From NCBI GenBank assembly GCA_944324225.1, contig CALUVL010000019.1:1-39142 (forward strand): a DNA stretch of 39,142 nt, written 5' to 3'. Of this stretch, positions 1 to 7,342 are shown piece by piece. Source of the DNA: Candidatus Gastranaerophilales bacterium. Its GTDB lineage: Bacteria; Cyanobacteriota; Vampirovibrionia; Gastranaerophilales; Gastranaerophilaceae. How positions within the stretch are numbered: position 1 is the first letter of the stretch; each line of letters begins with the position of its first letter. Under the pieces are notes generated by a model. It did not search any database. It was given only the letters and a program-made list of their open reading frames with translations, and was not told the DNA's origin. The position numbers were made by a program, and so were the translations under genes.

Positions 1-627
1 CTTGCATTAGTTTACGGCGACCATGGGCTTGGAAAATCTCAGACAATCCAGTGGTGGGCAGATAAAAACGATTCTGTATATGTTCGGGCAACGCAAGGGA
101 TGACGAGCAGATGGCTTTTATCTGAAATTGCGGAGGAACTTGGAGAAGAACCTTACTGGCATACGCAGGAAACATTTGAACTCATAGAGAATTATTTAAG
201 GCAGAATCCTAAAATAATTATTGTTGATGAGATTGATTATTTGATTGAAAAACATACGGTTGAGACTTTAAGGGATTTGCACGATAGGACAGCTTGTCCG
301 ATAGTTCTAGTCGGAATGGGGGCGGCTGACAAAAAACTTGCAAGATATCCGCATCTTGTAGATCGTCTGTATAAAACTTTGAAATTTGAACAATTTAATG
401 CTGAAGATATAACCGAGATTCTTCAACAAATAACCGATTTGGAGTTTACTCCTGATGCAATAAATTACCTTACAACAAGGACAAACCAATTCAGGCAACT
501 GGTTAAGTTGATTAATAAAATAGAAAAACTGTCTGAAACAAACAAAATTGATGAGATAGACGAATATACATTGAAAGGATTATTAAATGAAAGACAGAAT
601 CTTAAGGCTTTGCAGAAGGTTGGATAA
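1..627 (+). CDS. MuB-like AAA+ ATPase, 5' end outside window
   Basis: The open frame runs from base 1, so the N-terminus is missing. The first codons give a Walker A loop GDHGLGKS, followed by a Walker B stretch IIIVDEID near residue 78 counted from base 1, then a sensor-like LVGMG. This order matches the MuB/TniB/IstB-like ATPases that select targets for DDE transposases. It differs clearly from the second MuB-like protein at 3746-4624, so it is probably not a recent duplicate. It overlaps the next gene by 41 bases, which suggests coupled translation. Its transposase would lie upstream of the window. The AAA+ fold is secure; the role in transposition is inferred from family and neighbours. 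Confidence 0.8.
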   Translation, partial: LALVYGDHGLGKSQTIQWWADKNDSVYVRATQGMTSRWLLSEIAEELGEEPYWHTQETFELIENYLRQNPKIIIVDEIDYLIEKHTVETLRDLHDRTACPIVLVGMGAADKKLARYPHLVDRLYKTLKFEQFNAEDITEILQQITDLEFTPDAINYLTTRTNQFRQLVKLINKIEKLSETNKIDEIDEYTLKGLLNERQNLKALQKVG

Positions 628-1261
628 ATTTACACTTGATGAGATTTCAACTATTGCTGAAGATGTTGATGAGGCTGTTTTAGAGTTACTTCTCTTGACA
701 TTGGTTAAAGAGGGAAAATTAACTTTAAGAAATGACCTGTATTTTTATAATAAACAGAGTTTTAATAAAAAATATTCCATATTATCTTATTATCCGGCAA
801 AGATTTTGGATATTGTAATACGGTGTTTTTGCCTTTCAATTCCGGCATATAAAGCCAAAGACGTAATTGGTATTGCAGAAAGTTCTACGATGCAATTATA
901 TTATATTTTTAGGGAGTTAATTTACGAACGGCAGACAAATAAATTAAAATCACTATATGATAAATCTCCGCAGCAAGGCAGAAACAGAATTTTTTACGAT
1001 GAGGAATTTTCTTTTTATGTTTACGATAATCAGGTCTTTGTAAGTGAAAAATCATTTCAAAGCCCTGAAGAAAAAGCATTTACAAAACCTGAAATTCAAG
1101 AATTCAAAAAGGTTTACAGTTATCTGACGAGATTTACCTCTCACAATTCAAACAAAGTTGACCTGCTGCAAAAACTCGCCGAGGGAATCTGGAGGAGAAA
1201 CAAGGAATTTGAGGAACTTTATTTTGATTTAAAAGTTAATTTACTTAATATTTCTTCATAA
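587..1261 (+). CDS. unknown protein, possible winged-helix, coupled to MuB-like ATPase
   Basis: A 224-residue protein that I do not recognise. The first 65 residues are helical with a short beta-like end (KEGKLTLRNDLYFY), the shape of a winged-helix DNA-binding domain. The middle contains a second helical stretch (KDVIGIAESSTMQLYYIF) that could be another helix-turn-helix. It starts inside the end of the ATPase gene, so the two are probably one operon. A transposition accessory or target-site protein is possible but unproven. After it comes a 340-base gap before the prophage early genes, so this pair most likely belongs to a separate transposable element. Confidence 0.6.
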   Translation: MKDRILRLCRRLDKFTLDEISTIAEDVDEAVLELLLLTLVKEGKLTLRNDLYFYNKQSFNKKYSILSYYPAKILDIVIRCFCLSIPAYKAKDVIGIAESSTMQLYYIFRELIYERQTNKLKSLYDKSPQQGRNRIFYDEEFSFYVYDNQVFVSEKSFQSPEEKAFTKPEIQEFKKVYSYLTRFTSHNSNKVDLLQKLAEGIWRRNKEFEELYFDLKVNLLNISS

Positions 1262-1379
1262 ACTTTTCCCCGATTTTTTTAATAGTCCTTATCCTTTTTG
1301 TTATCTGATTTTAAAGTAAATATAAAAAATTCGTTCATTTTTTCTGTTCCTGTTATTACTGTTTTTTATTTTCAAAAGT

Positions 1380-1395
1380 CGGGGAATATTCCCCG
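1380..1395. repeat. perfect 16-bp palindrome in the left intergenic region
   Basis: CGGGGAATATTCCCCG reads the same on both strands. It sits in the 343-base gene-free stretch 1262-1604. No long U-run follows on the plus strand, so it is a poor intrinsic terminator there; a DNA-binding dyad is at least as likely. A partial copy (TTCCCCGATTTTTTT) lies at 1264-1278. The rest of this stretch is A+T-rich, with a weak promoter candidate downstream and an imperfect structured stretch at about 1465-1545 (nested pairs CCAGT/ACTGG and TGCCT/AGGCA) of unknown role. The left end of the prophage may be here, but I could not identify it. Confidence 0.5.
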
Positions 1396-1403
1396 CTGTT
1401 GAT

Positions 1404-1432
1404 TTTTCGCCTATTCCATAAATAAATAATTT
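1404..1432 (+). promoter_or_regulatory. candidate early promoter
   Basis: TTGATT, a 17-base spacer, then ATAAAT, pointing at the small regulator and the transposase operon. The -10 match is poor and the region is A+T-rich, where chance matches are common. Its position ahead of the early operon and the operator dyad is the main support. Confidence 0.3.
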
Positions 1433-1561
1433 TCATATAATTGAATTATAGGTTAAAGATTTCCCGGTAGAGCCAGTCATATTGCCTTATTAGGCATATT
1501 CTGCTGTGCAAAAAATACTGGACAGTCGGCTTATAGAAAAATTTTCAAAATCTTATACAGC

Positions 1562-1588
1562 TTGATTATAGACAACTAACTATATCAA
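1562..1588. promoter_or_regulatory. operator-like inverted repeat before the small HTH gene
   Basis: TTGATTATAG and CTATATCAA form an almost perfect inverted repeat separated by 8 bases. It lies immediately upstream of the ribosome site of the small regulator. In Mu, Ner and the repressor bind dyads in this position, so autoregulation by the adjacent protein is a reasonable inference. Confidence 0.5.
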
Positions 1589-1604
1589 GAGAGGATTGAA
1601 AAAT

Positions 1605-1820
1605 ATGTCAAATTGTGTTTATTGCAAAAAACAAATTTTAACTAAATTTATTTTTTCCCTTTTGGATCTTAAATCAAAAGAAATTCAGATGGCTTTGAAT
1701 ATTTCCAAAAGTGTAGTAAGCCGCTATTTGACTGGGGAGAGAGGGTGTCCGGAAATTGACCTTTATATTATTGAAAAGATTTTCGGAATAAAAGTAAAGG
1801 ATTACACAATTAATGAATGA
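1605..1820 (+). CDS. small HTH regulator (Ner/repressor position)
   Basis: A 71-residue protein. I place the start at the ATG at 1605, about 10 bases after AGAGAGG, rather than at the upstream TTG, which would be too close to that site. The N-terminus has a CVYCKK pair of cysteines. Residues of about 28-45 form a helix-turn-helix (KEIQMALNISKSVVSRYLTG) of the Cro/XRE type. The stop overlaps the transposase start. Position and size match Mu Ner, an early-promoter regulator; sequence identity to Ner itself was not tested. No separate leftward repressor gene is visible, so this protein might also be the lysogeny repressor. Confidence 0.7.
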   Translation: MSNCVYCKKQILTKFIFSLLDLKSKEIQMALNISKSVVSRYLTGERGCPEIDLYIIEKIFGIKVKDYTINE

Positions 1821-3756
1821 AACCAAGCAAGTAAAATCAAATATTCCGGCTTGGATTTCAATTCAAGAAGCGTGTAATCTTTTGAATGTCAAAGAGAAGA
1901 CACTCAAAAATCGCTGCTACAAAGGTGATTTTATTTATAAAATTGAAGTAAAAGATAATATAAAACAAATTTTTATTCGTTATTCATCTTTACCTATATC
2001 AAAAAAAATTGACAACGAATCTGATAATAAAAAATATTCTGAAGCCCCTTTATGGTCACGCATTCAGGCAGATAAATACATAGATGTTATCCAAAAAAGT
2101 CTTTGTTTGAGAGGCAGAGCCTTAAAACTGTTCATCGAAAATTGGAATAAAAATAATCCTGATAACCAAACGTCTTATTCTTCCTTAATTAGAATGAGAA
2201 ATAGATACTTTGCTTGTGGAATAAATGGTTTACTATCAAGATATGGAAACAATTCAGGCAGATCAATAATAAAAGATTGCTATTTTGATTACTTCAAAAA
2301 TTTGTATTTGATGGAGGGTGCTCCCTCTTTACAAACCTGTTGGGATTTGACACTTGGCTATGCAATGAGAGAAAACGGAGTTGAAAGAGTCAATTTCCCA
2401 AGTTGTTCAACCTTTAAACGCAGGTTAAGACGTGAAGTACCAAAACAAAGTATTTATTTAGCGAGATATGGGGAATCCGCTTGGAATAGGAAATACGGCA
2501 ATTACATTGATAGAGACTACTCTACTGTAATTTGCGGTGAAGCGTGGGTTTCAGATCACGCTCAGATAGACGTTGCCTGTCTTACTCAAGACGGCAACGT
2601 TGTATTTCCTTGGGTTACAGCTTGGAGAGATTATAAATCAGGGAAATGGCTCGGTTGGATATTGCAATCAGGAAATCCAAATTCGGATCATATTTTTCAA
2701 TCATTTTATTATGCGGTCAATGAATTTGGCTTACCTAAAGATGTCATCATAGATAACGGCAAGGACTATCGTTCGAAAGACTTTGCCGGCGGACGTCAAT
2801 TTAAAGTTGAAACCAATCAACGCAAAACAAGGTCTATGCTTGGAGAATTGAATGTCAATGTACACTTCGCTCTTCCATATAATGCACAGACAAAACCAAT
2901 TGAAAGAGATTTCTTAAAAATAAAGGAACTGCTCTCTAAACACTGTGTTGGATATCGTGGCGGCAATGTTGTTGAACGACCTGAAAAACTTGCAAAAGAG
3001 ATTAAAGCAGGAAAAATCATTCCGTTTGAACAGTTTAAGGAAATATTTGACGATTTTGTGATTAATGTCTTAAACAAACGTCCGTCACAAGGTAAAAATC
3101 TTGCGGGATTATCACCAAACCAATTATTTAATCAGGAATTTGCAGAAAAAATCAGACCATCAAAAGATGCTCTTAAATTGTTCTGCATGAGGACATCAAA
3201 AACATTCACAATTATTAGAAACGGCATTAAGGATAATGAACTCGGTATTACTTATTGGGCTGATTGGATGGTTTCAAAAACGAGATTAAAGGTTTATCTC
3301 CGTCGGGATGTTCAAAATTACAAAGAGGCTTGGGCTTTTAGAGCCGATAATAACGAATTTGTCGGCAAAGTTACTGCGGTCAAAGCTGTTGCGGCTCTTC
3401 AAGCAGACGAAATTTCAAAAGAAGCTTTCAAAGAGGCTATGGCTATTAAAAAACGCAGTTTGAAGATTGCAAAATCATATATTAAACAAACTCGTGAGAT
3501 TAGCCTTGAAGAAAAATGTGCAAATTATAAAGCCGCATACGCAAGCGTTGAAAAGCAAACCAAGCCAAAAGTTTCGTTAATCGCTAACACCAAAATGGAT
3601 AAAGTTATTCAAAAAAGTAAAGAAATGGAATCCTTTGGGAAATACGATTTATCAATGTTTTTAAACGATAGCAAGCCAGAAGAAAAACCGCTCTATTTAT
3701 ACGAGACGGATAAAATTCTCGATCAAGAATTAAAAGGAGTCGCCAATGGATATTAG
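1813..3756 (+). CDS. MuA-like DDE transposase
   Basis: A 647-residue DDE recombinase that would cut and join the prophage ends for integration and replicative transposition. The N-terminus (about 14-36) is a MuA-type HTH (WISIQEACNLLNVKEKTLKN). The catalytic triad is visible: D248 in VSDHAQIDV, D314 in IIDNGKDYR and E364 in KPIERDF, with normal MuA-like spacing. A beta-barrel region (about 450-540) and a basic helical C-terminus follow; the latter would contact MuB. The length is close to MuA (663). It overlaps the regulator upstream and the MuB gene downstream by 11 bases, indicating one early operon. The gene looks intact. Confidence 0.95.
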   Translation: MNETKQVKSNIPAWISIQEACNLLNVKEKTLKNRCYKGDFIYKIEVKDNIKQIFIRYSSLPISKKIDNESDNKKYSEAPLWSRIQADKYIDVIQKSLCLRGRALKLFIENWNKNNPDNQTSYSSLIRMRNRYFACGINGLLSRYGNNSGRSIIKDCYFDYFKNLYLMEGAPSLQTCWDLTLGYAMRENGVERVNFPSCSTFKRRLRREVPKQSIYLARYGESAWNRKYGNYIDRDYSTVICGEAWVSDHAQIDVACLTQDGNVVFPWVTAWRDYKSGKWLGWILQSGNPNSDHIFQSFYYAVNEFGLPKDVIIDNGKDYRSKDFAGGRQFKVETNQRKTRSMLGELNVNVHFALPYNAQTKPIERDFLKIKELLSKHCVGYRGGNVVERPEKLAKEIKAGKIIPFEQFKEIFDDFVINVLNKRPSQGKNLAGLSPNQLFNQEFAEKIRPSKDALKLFCMRTSKTFTIIRNGIKDNELGITYWADWMVSKTRLKVYLRRDVQNYKEAWAFRADNNEFVGKVTAVKAVAALQADEISKEAFKEAMAIKKRSLKIAKSYIKQTREISLEEKCANYKAAYASVEKQTKPKVSLIANTKMDKVIQKSKEMESFGKYDLSMFLNDSKPEEKPLYLYETDKILDQELKGVANGY

Positions 3757-4624
3757 AGCCGAATTAAAAGATTTGATGGAATCTAAAAATTACAGTATAG
3801 CATACGTTTCAACCGCTACAGGGATTGCTAAGTCTACAATCAGTATGTGGATGAACGGTAATTACAACGGCAAAAACGATAAAATTACCGATGCTATAAA
3901 TAATTTTATCCAACGTGAACACGAACGTTCCGGCAACAGCGACCTGCCTTTTGTAGATATTTCAACGGTTAAATATATCACTGAAATCGGCAGACTGTGC
4001 CATACACAGGGTAAAATCGGAGTTTGTGTCGGTAAAGCCGGACTCGGTAAAACCGTTGCCGTAAAAAGATATACCAAAGAATTTATGGACTCAATCCTTA
4101 TTGAAAGCGATTCAGGCTACACTGCAAAATCTCTTCTCAAGGAAATCCACAGACGTTTAGGACTTTCCGGTAAGGGTTCGGTTTATGATTTGATGGATGA
4201 AGTCGTCAGAAAATTAAACCAATCAGGCAGACTTTTGATTATTGATGAGGCTGAAAATCTTCCATATAGAGCCTTAGAAATTACTCGCCGTATCCACGAT
4301 AAAACAGGTGTAGGTATCCTTTTAGTGGGTAGAGGAATTCTGCTTGAAAACCTGAAAGGTTACAACAATCAGTATGACCAGCTGTATTCAAGAGTAAAAT
4401 TTACAAAAATTATAGACAAAATATTGATTCAAGACGTCATAAAAATTCTTGAGTCTATCGGTCAGAATACAAAACTTGCTGAAACGTATCTTCAGTATTC
4501 GGATGGAAACACAAGAAGATTAGAACACTTAATTTCCCACAGCATCAGCATTGCCAAATTTAACGGTAAGGCTGAGGTCGATGATGCTGTGATTAAACAA
4601 ACTTCCAAATTATTAATGGCATAG
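3746..4624 (+). CDS. MuB-like target-capture ATPase
   Basis: A 292-residue protein. Residues 1-50 form an HTH (STATGIAKSTISMWMNG), as in MuB. The AAA+ domain has Walker A GKAGLGKT (96-103) and Walker B RLLIIDEAENL (D167, E168), then a sensor-like LLVGRG. The C-terminal part is the helical MuB-type domain. MuB binds DNA in an ATP-dependent way, delivers the target to MuA and gives target immunity. The gene directly follows MuA with an overlap. Compared with phage Mu MuB (312 residues) it is near full length. Confidence 0.93.
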   Translation: MDIRAELKDLMESKNYSIAYVSTATGIAKSTISMWMNGNYNGKNDKITDAINNFIQREHERSGNSDLPFVDISTVKYITEIGRLCHTQGKIGVCVGKAGLGKTVAVKRYTKEFMDSILIESDSGYTAKSLLKEIHRRLGLSGKGSVYDLMDEVVRKLNQSGRLLIIDEAENLPYRALEITRRIHDKTGVGILLVGRGILLENLKGYNNQYDQLYSRVKFTKIIDKILIQDVIKILESIGQNTKLAETYLQYSDGNTRRLEHLISHSISIAKFNGKAEVDDAVIKQTSKLLMA

Positions 4625-4625
4625 C

Positions 4626-4679
4626 GGCTTGTGAGCAGAGGATGAAAGCGTCAGCGTATCCGTTTAATGCGAACAAGCC
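4626..4679 (+). ncRNA. intercistronic structured RNA, family F copy 1
   Basis: A perfect 7-bp helix (GGCUUGU with ACAAGCC) encloses GAGCAGA, a short hairpin (GGAU...AUCC) and GUUUAAUGCGA. The same two unpaired blocks recur exactly in a second copy at 33528-33590 with different paired bases, so the structure is supported by two independent helices. The element ends 17 bases before the start of the 4697 gene. I could not match it to any ribozyme or riboswitch consensus that I know. It could be a self-cleaving RNA, a protein-binding leader or a translational control element. Confidence 0.65.
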
Positions 4680-4696
4680 AAGAAGGGAGATATTAA

Positions 4697-4858
4697 ATGA
4701 ACGGTAAGAAATTCCAACCCGACACTTCATTATGGTTACACATATTTTTAATAGCTCTAGCCATTTTTATTTTGGGAGTACAAATCGGAATCAAGCACGG
4801 ACGTGAATTACAGCTTGAAGAAATGAGTATTAAATATGGCTACGACTTTTCAGATTAG
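4697..4858 (+). CDS. small single-pass membrane protein
   Basis: A 53-residue protein with a good ribosome site (AAGGGAGA) 7 bases upstream. Residues of about 12-32 are strongly hydrophobic (WLHIFLIALAIFILGVQIG), followed by a charged C-terminus, so it is probably a membrane-anchored peptide. It overlaps the GemA-like gene by 23 bases. I do not recognise a family. Small membrane proteins in Mu early regions are often of unknown function; superinfection exclusion is only a guess. Confidence 0.7.
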   Translation: MNGKKFQPDTSLWLHIFLIALAIFILGVQIGIKHGRELQLEEMSIKYGYDFSD

Positions 4859-5288
4859 AAAAATTCATGCATTAAAAAATGTTATTGGTATGGATGACGA
4901 TTTATATCGTGAAATGCTTATGTCTTTTGATGTTACATCATCAAAGGATTTGACATTTACTGAAGCGGCAATTTTTGTAGATATCCTTGAAGATAAAGCT
5001 GTAGCTATAAACAAATGGATTAAACAGCCGAAAAAATATGCGGATTTGAATCGCACAGAAAATATGGCATCTGATGCACAACTCAGAATGATTGAAGGTT
5101 TGTGGAGAGATGTCTGCTATTTCAATGATGATAAATTTGCGAAAAAATCCCTGCGAAAGTTTTTAAAATCAAAATTTAAGGTCGATGACATTATGTTTTT
5201 GACCAGAGCCAAAGCCTGTAAAGTTATTCAGGCAATAACGGCAATAAAAAAGAAATTAAAAGAAAAAAGTGCGGCCACACTTGAGTAG
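4836..5288 (+). CDS. GemA/gp16-like protein (DUF1018)
   Basis: A 150-residue protein resembling the Mu gp16/GemA family. The N-terminal part starts IRKIHALKNVIGMDDDLYREML, the typical opening in which a short helix is followed by MDDxxYRxML. The C-terminal half (MASDAQLRMIEGLWRDV) resembles the second family block. In Mu this early protein modulates host gene expression and DNA topology. The position between MuB and Mor matches the Mu order. The start codon overlaps the upstream membrane-protein gene. Confidence 0.85.
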   Translation: MATTFQIRKIHALKNVIGMDDDLYREMLMSFDVTSSKDLTFTEAAIFVDILEDKAVAINKWIKQPKKYADLNRTENMASDAQLRMIEGLWRDVCYFNDDKFAKKSLRKFLKSKFKVDDIMFLTRAKACKVIQAITAIKKKLKEKSAATLE

Positions 5289-5313
5289 TAGAAGAGAAAG
5301 TAAAGGAGAAAAA

Positions 5314-5637
5314 ATGATGCTAACAGCAGAAAAAACAACCGATTCAATGGGTTCAATGATGAAAAACCAATTTTTTGGAGAAGTCTCTCACAGTTCTGAT
5401 GATCCTAAAGAATGTGCAATGATGGGATTAATCAGAAATCAAAAAATTGACCTTGAAGAGCGTTTGAACGATGCAAAATTGAAGTTTGCCGATGCAAATC
5501 TGGTTAAAGATAACTGGAGTTGTGCTAAAGAACGTGAAATTGATTGCAAGGTTCTTGAAGGACAAATCTTCATCTTATCCAAGATCGAACGAGACTTAGA
5601 AGATATGCTTACCCCTGCAAAAATGCCTCCCGACTAA
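5314..5637 (+). CDS. hypothetical early protein
   Basis: A 107-residue protein. I choose the ATG at 5314, 6 bases after AAAGGAG; an upstream GTG in the same frame would overlap the GemA-like gene and has no ribosome site. The sequence is helical and charged, with a central GLIRNQKIDLEERLNDAKLKF that should form a coiled coil, and no recognisable domain. It ends 12 bases before the first hammerhead-like element, so its mRNA would be separated from the next gene if that element cleaves. Confidence 0.65.
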   Translation: MMLTAEKTTDSMGSMMKNQFFGEVSHSSDDPKECAMMGLIRNQKIDLEERLNDAKLKFADANLVKDNWSCAKEREIDCKVLEGQIFILSKIERDLEDMLTPAKMPPD

Positions 5638-5649
5638 GGTTTACACGAG

Positions 5650-5706
5650 GTCGAAACGGTCGGCTGTGCTGACCGTCTTAGAGTAAGGCTCTAACTGATG
5701 AGACCA
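5650..5706 (+). ncRNA. type II hammerhead ribozyme, copy 1
   Basis: All core parts are present in type II order. GGUC (5650) pairs with GACC (5703) as stem II. GAAA (5654-5657) is followed by stem III CGGUCGGC/GCUGACCG with loop UGU. Then comes the cleavage triplet GUC (5676-5678), stem I UUAGAG/CUCUAA with loop UAAGG, and CUGAUGA (5696-5702). Predicted cleavage is after C5678. It lies between two early genes and ends 22 bases before the next ATG. Cleavage would split the early mRNA and leave stem I plus the core on the downstream part. Confidence 0.92.
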
Positions 5707-5728
5707 ATTAAAAGTAAAGGAGACAAAA

Positions 5729-5998
5729 ATGGGCAACACAGCACTACTAGTTTTAGAACGAAAAATTACAGAGTATCAGGTGGACATTGAGAATTTAAAA
5801 ATCAAAATTGCAGATTGTGCCATTAAAGCACATAGCACCCCTCCTCAAGAAGTCAATGTTATTTTTGACAACTTACATCAAATGGCAAAGCTAATTAATG
5901 AAGTCAAGCCAAAAGAAGTTATGCTTAGTGAATTATTTAAAACTAAATTAAAAATCGAAGATGAGCTTGAGCAAGAGTTAGAAATGGCAAAAGGCTAA
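5729..5998 (+). CDS. hypothetical coiled-coil protein between two hammerheads
   Basis: An 89-residue protein with AAAGGAGAC 7 bases before the ATG. Residues 10-30 and 55-88 show heptad-like spacing of I/L residues and many K/E, so it is probably an alpha-helical coiled coil. No family is recognised. It is flanked on both sides by hammerhead-type elements, so its coding segment could be released as a separate monocistronic RNA of about 360 bases. Confidence 0.7.
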   Translation: MGNTALLVLERKITEYQVDIENLKIKIADCAIKAHSTPPQEVNVIFDNLHQMAKLINEVKPKEVMLSELFKTKLKIEDELEQELEMAKG

Positions 5999-6001
5999 AA
6001 A

Positions 6002-6066
6002 GGTCGAAACGGTCGGCTAACAGTGCAAGCTGACCGTCTTAACGTAATGCGTTAACTGATGAGACC
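6002..6066 (+). ncRNA. type II hammerhead ribozyme, copy 2
   Basis: Same layout as the copy at 5650. GGUC/GACC forms stem II. GAAA (6006-6009) leads into stem III CGGUCGGCU/AGCUGACCG. GUC (6036-6038) is the cleavage triplet, followed by stem I UUAACG/CGUUAA and CUGAUGA (6056-6062). Stem I differs from copy 1 at both sides of the same pairs while pairing is kept, which is direct covariation. The stem III loop is longer (9 bases). It starts 3 bases after the previous stop codon and ends 21 bases before the Mor-like gene. Confidence 0.92.
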
Positions 6067-6087
6067 ATCATTAAATAAGAGGAGATT

Positions 6088-6399
6088 ATGGATTACAAGC
6101 CTTGGATGGATTTAATAAAACCTGAAGATATGCCAAACGATGACTTGAAGTTCATCGCAGAATCTGCCGGCATAAAATCCGCCTTGGCTCTTATTTTCTG
6201 CTCGCCGGGATTAACAGTAAGTATCCCGAAAAATCCGTTTCGTGAGATAAAAGAAAAATATATCATGAGCCAGTATGATGGCAGAAAATATACCGTAAAC
6301 CGCCTCGCAATTGAATGCGATTTATCTCAAAGATATATTTATAAAATTATAAAAAAGAATCTCCACAAAAAGTACAACTTGCCAAAGTCGGATAAATAG
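6088..6399 (+). CDS. Mor/C-family middle transcription activator
   Basis: A 103-residue protein matching the Mor family: an N-terminal dimerisation part with GIKSALALIF and a beta element with TVSIPKN, then a C-terminal HTH (YTVNRLAIECDLSQRYIYKIIK). In Mu, Mor binds a dyad overlapping the -35 region of the middle promoter and recruits RNA polymerase. Length (Mu Mor 129) and position at the end of the early operon agree. A terminator and a promoter with a palindromic -35 region follow directly, which suits its expected target. Confidence 0.88.
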   Translation: MDYKPWMDLIKPEDMPNDDLKFIAESAGIKSALALIFCSPGLTVSIPKNPFREIKEKYIMSQYDGRKYTVNRLAIECDLSQRYIYKIIKKNLHKKYNLPKSDK

Positions 6400-6424
6400 T
6401 GAATCTTTAAACATCACTTCTTTA

Positions 6425-6451
6425 CTCTAGTGTTTAAACATTAGAGTTTTT
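6425..6451 (+). terminator. intrinsic terminator of the early operon
   Basis: The stem CTCTAGTGTTT pairs with AAACATTAGAG (11 bp with one G-U), followed directly by five T. It sits 25 bases after the Mor-like stop codon and ends the early transcript. The centre GTTTAAAC of the stem also overlaps the -35 position of the next promoter. Confidence 0.8.
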
Positions 6452-6461
6452 CTTGTATAAT
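6433..6461 (+). promoter_or_regulatory. candidate Mor-dependent promoter
   Basis: TTTAAA, 17 bases, then a perfect TATAAT at 6456-6461. The poor -35 hexamer lies inside the palindrome GTTTAAAC, which is what one expects of an activator-dependent phage promoter. It would drive the gene at 6484. Dependence on the adjacent Mor-like protein is inferred from Mu, not shown. Confidence 0.55.
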
Positions 6462-6483
6462 TTATTTTACATGAGGGGATAAC

Positions 6484-6771
6484 ATGCCGGTATTAGAAAA
6501 ACAAAAACCTTTATATAGACACGATTGCGAAGATTGCATATATTTAGGTTCTGATGAAATCAGAGATTATTATTTTTGCGTTGAGCATTCTGTATCAGAT
6601 GCCGACTCTCTTATAATAAGACTGGGGAATCAGCCGAGCGATTATTTTTCAATGCCTGTAAATGTAATGCAGGAAGCTCTTGAGTCGTCTAGTTTTATTG
6701 ATGAAGAAAACGTATTTTTTAATTGTTATAATAGGTATTTGGAATATCTTGGGAAAAACAAAACGCTATAA
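6484..6771 (+). CDS. small Cys/His protein, unknown
   Basis: A 95-residue protein preceded by GAGGGGAT. The N-terminal third has HDCEDCIYLG and later YFCVEHS, a CxxC...CxxH arrangement that could bind one zinc ion. The rest is acidic with no domain I know. It is alone between the early terminator and the convergent leftward operon, in the place where Mu has its middle genes (C). It lacks an obvious HTH, so it is not evidently a C protein. Confidence 0.7.
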   Translation: MPVLEKQKPLYRHDCEDCIYLGSDEIRDYYFCVEHSVSDADSLIIRLGNQPSDYFSMPVNVMQEALESSSFIDEENVFFNCYNRYLEYLGKNKTL

Positions 6772-6782
6772 AATATAGCGTT
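6762..6782 (-). terminator. terminator for the leftward late operon
   Basis: A 9-bp stem AACGCTATA/TATAGCGTT with an AAA loop. Read leftwards it is followed by a T-rich run (TTTTGTTTTT), so it works best for the minus strand, whose last gene ends at 6803. It sits at the convergence point and may also serve the plus-strand gene at 6484. Confidence 0.65.
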
Positions 6783-6802
6783 AGTTATTGAATTTTAATT
6801 GA

Positions 6803-7318
6803 TTAAGCCAATCCGGCTCTGCATAATTCTTCCTCATCCATATCCTCAATTGGTTTAATATAATCCATTCCGACTCTATATTTTTTAAGATCTTTAGTTA
6901 TGCACATTGCATAATCCTCGTGGATTCTGTTTTTGTTTTTATAAGTGTATAATACAACGTCTACTCTATCGTGAATTGTGTTATATACATTTGTGCCGAA
7001 TAAAACGGAACTTTTTTCGCTTTCTAAAGGTTTATGAGAAGTTTCATCTTCAAATAAAACTTTATCAAGCCATCCAAAATAATGTTCTTTTGTAATTTGT
7101 TTGACGTCTTTTTCTCCAAAACATTGGTCTGCGAAGTGTCTGCCGTTCCTTGCATCCAATAATTCTCTAACCTGTTCAGGTTTTGCTCCTGATAATTCAA
7201 GCAGGGTTTCAAAAGCATCGTTCCATCTCTGTTGAGTTTCTTTGTTGGTATAATGTTGTGCTGTTGTTCCCCAGAACCCCCATTCTTTGTTTTGCGTTTC
7301 TAAAATTTTCTTTGCCAT
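6803..7318 (-). CDS. conserved hypothetical protein of phage/plasmid type
   Basis: A 171-residue protein. The N-terminal block (EWGFWGT, a QxxW helix, then LLDARNGRHFAD) is one I recall from hypothetical proteins of plasmids and phages, in which a DxRxGRHFAD motif is the hallmark. The C-terminal part is acidic. No enzyme motif is evident. It is the last gene of the leftward block, behind a good site (AAAGGAC) and directly downstream of one of the repeated intergenic elements. I cannot assign a function. Confidence 0.7.
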   Translation of the reverse strand: MAKKILETQNKEWGFWGTTAQHYTNKETQQRWNDAFETLLELSGAKPEQVRELLDARNGRHFADQCFGEKDVKQITKEHYFGWLDKVLFEDETSHKPLESEKSSVLFGTNVYNTIHDRVDVVLYTYKNKNRIHEDYAMCITKDLKKYRVGMDYIKPIEDMDEEELCRAGLA

Positions 7319-7342
7319 AATTTTGTCCTTTCTTTTATTTAT

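Noticed and set aside
4626..4679. Family F as twister, twister-sister, pistol or hatchet ribozyme
   Set aside because: The fixed blocks GAGCAGA and GUUUAAUGCGA do not match the conserved positions of those classes as I know them.
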